Shown: in pieces, positions 59,839-64,000 of the stretch
Numbering within the stretch: position 1 is the stretch's first letter
How the letters are laid out: every line of letters begins with the position of its first letter
Origin: Monilinia fructicola
Taxonomy: Eukaryota; Ascomycota; Leotiomycetes; Helotiales; Sclerotiniaceae
Direction: 5' to 3'
NCBI GenBank assembly: GCA_008692225.1
Contig: VICG01000010.1
Location: 310,001-374,000, forward strand
DNA length: 64,000 nt
The notes under the pieces: model-generated
The model's database searches: none
Told to the model about the DNA's origin: nothing
The model's input: only the letters and a program-made list of their open reading frames with translations
Translations under genes and position numbers: made by a program

Positions 59839-61400
59839 AGAAACAGGATCATTGGTCTCGGATAAGGATACTGCAATTTACCCCCTTCCAAGGGCTATCG
59901 TGTGAACCTCCAATGATGGCAATTTGAAACTCACAAGCTATCATGACCTTTGCCGTGCTTTCTAGGTATAGTAACCGTCAACTTATATTAAGCGACAGGC
60001 CGTTTTACACCAGAATTCACCTATTTCACTTAAGCAATTATAATAATATAATTTTGCGATAAAAACTAAATTAGATTATCGATATCGACTGTGAAGCGTG
60101 CGAGGTGAACTATGGGCTTGGTGTTTTAGATACCTGGCTATAGAGAGATCGAGCAAATCACTCTTGCAGGAAGGGAAGGGAAAGGGTATGATAGGCTGAT
60201 TGGGGCTGTGGTTGTACCGTGGCAGAGAAACGAGGGTGGAGTCGCTGCGACGAGATGTTGGGTTTTTGGGATTTTCATGATTATTTTGGTGTAAGAGAGG
60301 GCTGCTGTTGTTATTCACGGGATTCGGGATTTTTTGATCGACTCCTTGAGACAATGATGGTGGGTGATTGGTTGATTGACTGGCTGACCGATGGCTCTCA
60401 AAGGTCGATTTCTTTCCGTGCCATACATGATTCTATATTCAACATGCTACCCTAATTTGAGTTACAAATTTGATGTCCCCTTTCTCATATCCTGCATATC
60501 GTTGTTCGAAATTTGACGCGCTAGGAATTTACGATGCAAACTCAAAGTCATCTCACTTGTTCTGACGTACTTTCCTACTCAGTCACATCTATCTCATGAC
60601 TCACCAAGCCAACCACAAAACAGCCCTACTAACGACTCTCTAGCACCATACTAACAATCTGGCCAGACTATAAAGAAATCAAATGCCGAATCATTCCAAC
60701 CACTGCCGGATATTCCAGTATCCAAAGTGTTCAAAAGAGAGAACAAATTAAAAAAAAACACTGACAAAAGCCAAGTGAAAAAGTTACAGAGAAAGATCAT
60801 GAAAATATCCTCTCCCTCCGACCCCCCGAGAGTAGACTCACCCTTTTCTGGAAAATTGGTAAACTCTTGGATCGAATCATGAAATAATCCCATCCAAAGC
60901 TTCCTTACATGTCAAATTATCTTAACTAGCGCTACTAGCGTTACCAGCATTGCTAGTACATTATTATCAACCATTGCAGCACTGTGACTATATCAAATCA
61001 CATGATTCCAACACATGAATTGAAACTCCCTCATCTGAATGCCATACATTCCCCACAAAGAATCTCGATATATAGCTTGAATCTTTCTCAAAATTTCTCT
61101 GTAGACTTCAGAAGAAAAACACCATCAACAATTTGAGATAATTACCCTCTGAGTTACTTCAACGTTGTCAGTTTTTGATATATAAGCACAACACGCCCCA
61201 ATCTCTTGTCCATTCAAAGGTACGTTTGATTTGTTGTTTGCCTGTTTGACCTTGCCGTCTTCGTTGTATTTCTCGTCATTGCCATCTCCGCCTTTGATTC
61301 ATTCTTCATCTACCCCCTTCCCCTTTCATTCTGTGACATCTATACTTCTCTTTGATCTTCTGGTCAAGAAGCTAACTTGAAACAATAGCATCCATTCAAG
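59839..61400. other. Intergenic region with a transposon end fragment
   Basis: 1.56 kb with a fragment at 59978-60045 (separate entry). The last 200 bp are CT-rich and contain the probable promoter and 5' UTR of the next gene. No further gene seen. Confidence 0.45.
59978..60045 (+). mobile_element. Truncated copy of the 33710-34181 element end
   Basis: TCAACTTATATTAAGCGA is shared exactly with the minus-strand right end of the element at 34105-34166. It continues with AGGCCKTTTTAYACCA and an inverted TTTCRCTTAA at the same distance. The right side beyond about 60060 stays AT-rich; no matching opposite terminus was found. Confidence 0.65.
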
Positions 61401-62031
61401 ATGGGTAGAATTTGCTTCAGCAGCTCCACCCGGGCAAGATTCAACGCCGGCCCAACCGTCCGTGAAAAGAACTCTGCTCTCGTAAGTATATTTATGCTAC
61501 TGAATTTTATGCCACATTTTTCTGATAATCACCAACACTGCTCTTGAAGATCCTCACCAGATCTCATATCAATCCTTACGACTGCAACGAGATCCTTTCT
61601 TACCTCACCCTCTGCTCAGGCTTACCTAGCTGTACCAGTAGCTCCAAAATCTACTGCTGCAGTTGAGAAGGTATGTAGTTGGACTTCCAACGAATCTAAG
61701 AATGCCAAAAGAACCGCAAGATGTTTGGCACGCGCCAAGCCTTGGGGCCCTACATTGGGTGGTATGCTTGGATCAGACAGCATCCCCTCAACTGGTCTCT
61801 TCACCATTATTCCCGTTGCTCCTGCCTCCGAGCGTACCGAACAGACATTTTACGATGAAGCACTGGACTATGTTAACTACAAGACTAGTAATACAAAAAG
61901 AATTTGGTTTGGCTGAGTGGACAAGTGAAGTAGATGAGTGGATACTGGTATTAATGACATTTGGAAAGGAGAAGGGTTCTTTCAAATGTGACTCAAAGAG
62001 TTCCATTCATGGAATTATCTTAAACGTGTAA
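61401..62031 (+). CDS. Small unrecognised protein, two exons
   Basis: About 186 residues, intron 61482-61549 (donor CTC|GTAAGT). Exon 1 encodes MGRICFSSSTRARFNAGPTV; exon 2 continues LTRSHINPYDCNEILSYLT. Later segments include VPVAPKSTAAVEKVCS, SKNAKRTARCLARAKPWG, FTIIPVAPASERTEQTFYDE and FGLAEWTSEVDEWILVLMTF. Two one-base insertions are needed, one near 61605-61620 and one in the A5 run near 61893. The corrected length is 187 codons. No signal peptide, membrane helix or known domain. The long CT-rich leader before the ATG resembles strongly expressed fungal genes, which is inference. Confidence 0.55.
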
Positions 62032-62599
62032 TTTAATAAAAGAGTATCTATCCATCACCAAGAAAGAAAAAGGAAAATCAAAAAGCTTTTTTAACAGCAT
62101 GTTTCGAATTCAAGTGCCGTGAATGATTATTTGATTTTGCACTTGCAGTAAGTGAAGAGGCATTCTCTCTCTCACCTTTTCTTCTTCAACTTTCACGTCC
62201 TCATTGTCGTCATGTATACCTTCTTCGACACCTGACAAGAAACTATTTTGAATTTTTGAAGAATGGGATGATGGACCGTCAAAATCCGACTCTAAGCGTA
62301 AAGATAGGTGATCACTGATAACCTTCCTTAGTAAGTCCCGAATGTCGAGCCAGACAGATAAGAGAAGAGAAGAGAAGAGAAGATTGGAGGATTGTATGGA
62401 AGTGGAGGTGGCAACGATACAAGAAGGAAGCATTTCGAGTAGCAGCCATATGGATTATGAGAAGTCGGTGAGTTCAGAGGATTGAACGAGAGACAGATGG
62501 ATGTTGTTGAGATGCAATGATGTGATATCGGTGGTATGGATGGAATTAATTGGCTCCAGGGCTCCTATAGATGATTTGGATGTACCTTCCGAATTGGAT
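62032..62599. other. Intergenic region
   Basis: A minus-strand frame of 107 codons (62110-62433) has a hydrophobic then acidic composition but no recognisable domain and no support. GAGAAGAGAAGA repeats occur near 62351-62380. Confidence 0.35.
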
Positions 62600-63480
62600 T
62601 TAGTAACGATAACCTTACTATAGAACATCATTAATTAATATTAACCGATTTCTTAATTCTTAAAACAAGAATAAAATAATAGAGAGATTTAGCTAGTTTT
62701 TATTTTCATTTTTATAGTTTATATAATAGGTATAGTCTATGAATATAGTATTTTTATTAAAAGGTATATATTACGATTATATACTAGAGCGAATTAATAG
62801 AGGTTAGTTTAATGAGAATAAGAAAGCTAAGGAGAGAAGAGATCTTTAAAAGGCTTAAAGATCTCTTTTATATATGGTATCTCTTAGCGTGATGAAGTAT
62901 ATCACGTGCTTTAGACGCGTGATATTCGTTATAATATTTTAGTTAATTTAATACTTTTTAAATTAATATATATATAAATAAAATAATATATTATATAAAG
63001 TAATATAATATATTTATAAATAATATAATATATAATAATTTTTTAAGACATTAGAGTATATATTCGTTCGTTAATTATATAATTAGCTTTTCTTTTTATT
63101 AATTTAATAAAAATAAAGCTCTACTTTATATTTATTAAAATTAATAAATATAAAATAAATCTAAGAATTTTATAATTACCCTTTTAGGATTTATTTTAAT
63201 AATGAATTAATCACTATTATATAATTCCCTTATTCGAAACTTTTAATAGTTTTCTAAATGTCCTCTAATATCTCTAGGGCTATTTTAAGTTAGTATTTAA
63301 TATAATTTATAATAATAGTTTTATTTTATTTATTTTCCTTTATAAATTTTAATTAAAATATTATTTATATTAATTAAATATAATATAAGCATTTTATATA
63401 TAATAGCGATATTATTAAAATTATATAATACGAGCTGCTTTTTATAATAAGTTAACTAATTCATTATTTATATAGCCCTA
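62600..63480. repeat. AT-rich block without ORFs, probable RIP relic
   Basis: About 880 bp at over 80% A/T, dominated by TATAA/TTAATA words, with abrupt boundaries to normal composition on the right (CCAGGTTACTTTTACTATTTC). Stop codons are dense in all frames. In ascomycetes such blocks are usually transposon copies mutated by RIP (C to T, excess TpA). The ancestral element cannot be recognised. Confidence 0.6.
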
Positions 63481-64000
63481 GAGAGCTATATTCCAGGTTA
63501 CTTTTACTATTTCCAAGGTGAGTATAGCCGATATCGGCAACGTCAGCAATATCGCGGACGTCCTCACATATCCATATGCGGTATGGTCATCAAGTATCCC
63601 TGTCCGTATGGATATCCCCACATCTCCACTTGGGAGCGCTGATTCAGCAATTTATCCGGGGTAATCATTCACAACCTTGGAACGAACATACAGTAATACA
63701 CTAATACAGTATAACAATAACTTTCTATATTGTATTGCTCGAAAAGCTTTATACCAGTAGAAAGCGTTATAGATGTGGTTAGTGGATTCTAGAAGATCCC
63801 CAAATTGTCGTTTTACTGAAAGAGTAATACATTTGGGGCTTATACTTCCAAGGTTGTGAGTCGTGAGATCATTTGTTCTCATCTAGATCTCTTACCGTGT
63901 TCATCTATCGCTACCTAGGTAACGCTAGGTAGCCCTCGATATCTTTCTCCTTCGCGCAACCACAACCTCATTTCAATACCTCCTAGATCCTCCACCCAAG
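63481..64000. other. Right-edge sequence, no supported gene
   Basis: Normal composition returns. Short palindromic strings GATATCGGC/GCCGATATC and CTACCTAGGTAACGCTAGGTAG occur. A 76-codon minus-strand frame at 63652-63882 has no features that support a gene. Confidence 0.4.

Noticed and set aside
62110..62433. 107-codon minus-strand ORF
   Set aside because: No domain, no clear start context, adjacent to AT block; not enough support.
1..64000. Secondary-metabolite or other functional gene cluster
   Set aside because: No synthase, transporter-plus-regulator set or pathway logic; neighbours are unrelated housekeeping genes.

Overview
The window is nuclear DNA of a filamentous ascomycete. Genes are split by short introns (about 47-70 nt, GT...AG, often with a CTAAC/CTAAT branch site), coding and intergenic composition is moderate, microsatellites are abundant, and AT-rich blocks resemble RIP-mutated repeat relics. 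The protein set and style fit a Leotiomycete (Botrytis/Sclerotinia-like); that placement is inference from general knowledge, not from a search.

Layout. 0.2-2.4 kb: a TPR/DnaJ co-chaperone (DNAJC7 type, minus). 2.5-6.7 kb: gene-free, rich in simple repeats and two perfect hairpins. 6.7-12 kb: a divergent pair, a MIOS/Sea4-type WD40-RING protein (TORC1 control, minus) and Efg1 (rRNA processing, plus), sharing a 235-bp promoter. 14.4-15.3 kb: an Efm7/Nnt1-like methyltransferase. 15.7-17.4 kb: an unrecognised four-exon protein. 17.73-18.0 kb: a 266-bp MITE with 41-bp terminal inverted repeats. 18.2-20.3 kb: an LMBR1-domain membrane protein. 21.6-23.4 kb: a CorA-like membrane protein. 24.5-29.2 kb: a very long protein with about a dozen evenly spaced AT-hooks that ends in a Swi5 recombination-mediator domain. 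30.2-31.4 kb: eIF6. 32.6-35 kb: two diverged members of an unrecognised small cysteine-patterned family on either side of an AT-rich inverted-repeat element. 37.8-40.3 kb: a low-complexity protein of unknown role. 42.1-43.6 kb: Rad23. 45.2-46.6 kb: a four-helix membrane protein. 46.6-58 kb: nearly gene-free. 58.7-59.8 kb: a secreted/single-pass receptor-like protein. 61.4-62.0 kb: a small unknown protein. 62.6-63.5 kb: an AT-rich block without ORFs.

The genes do not form a pathway cluster. They are mostly housekeeping functions: chaperoning, nutrient signalling, ribosome biogenesis (Efg1, eIF6), translation-factor methylation, and DNA repair (Rad23, the Swi5 protein).

A recurring technical feature is that many conserved ORFs are broken by single-base indels, mostly one extra base in a short homopolymer. 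When these are allowed for, exon lengths add up to whole codons in most of the affected genes. I read this as residual sequencing/assembly error rather than gene decay. Gene spans below therefore run across such breaks, and each break is stated.
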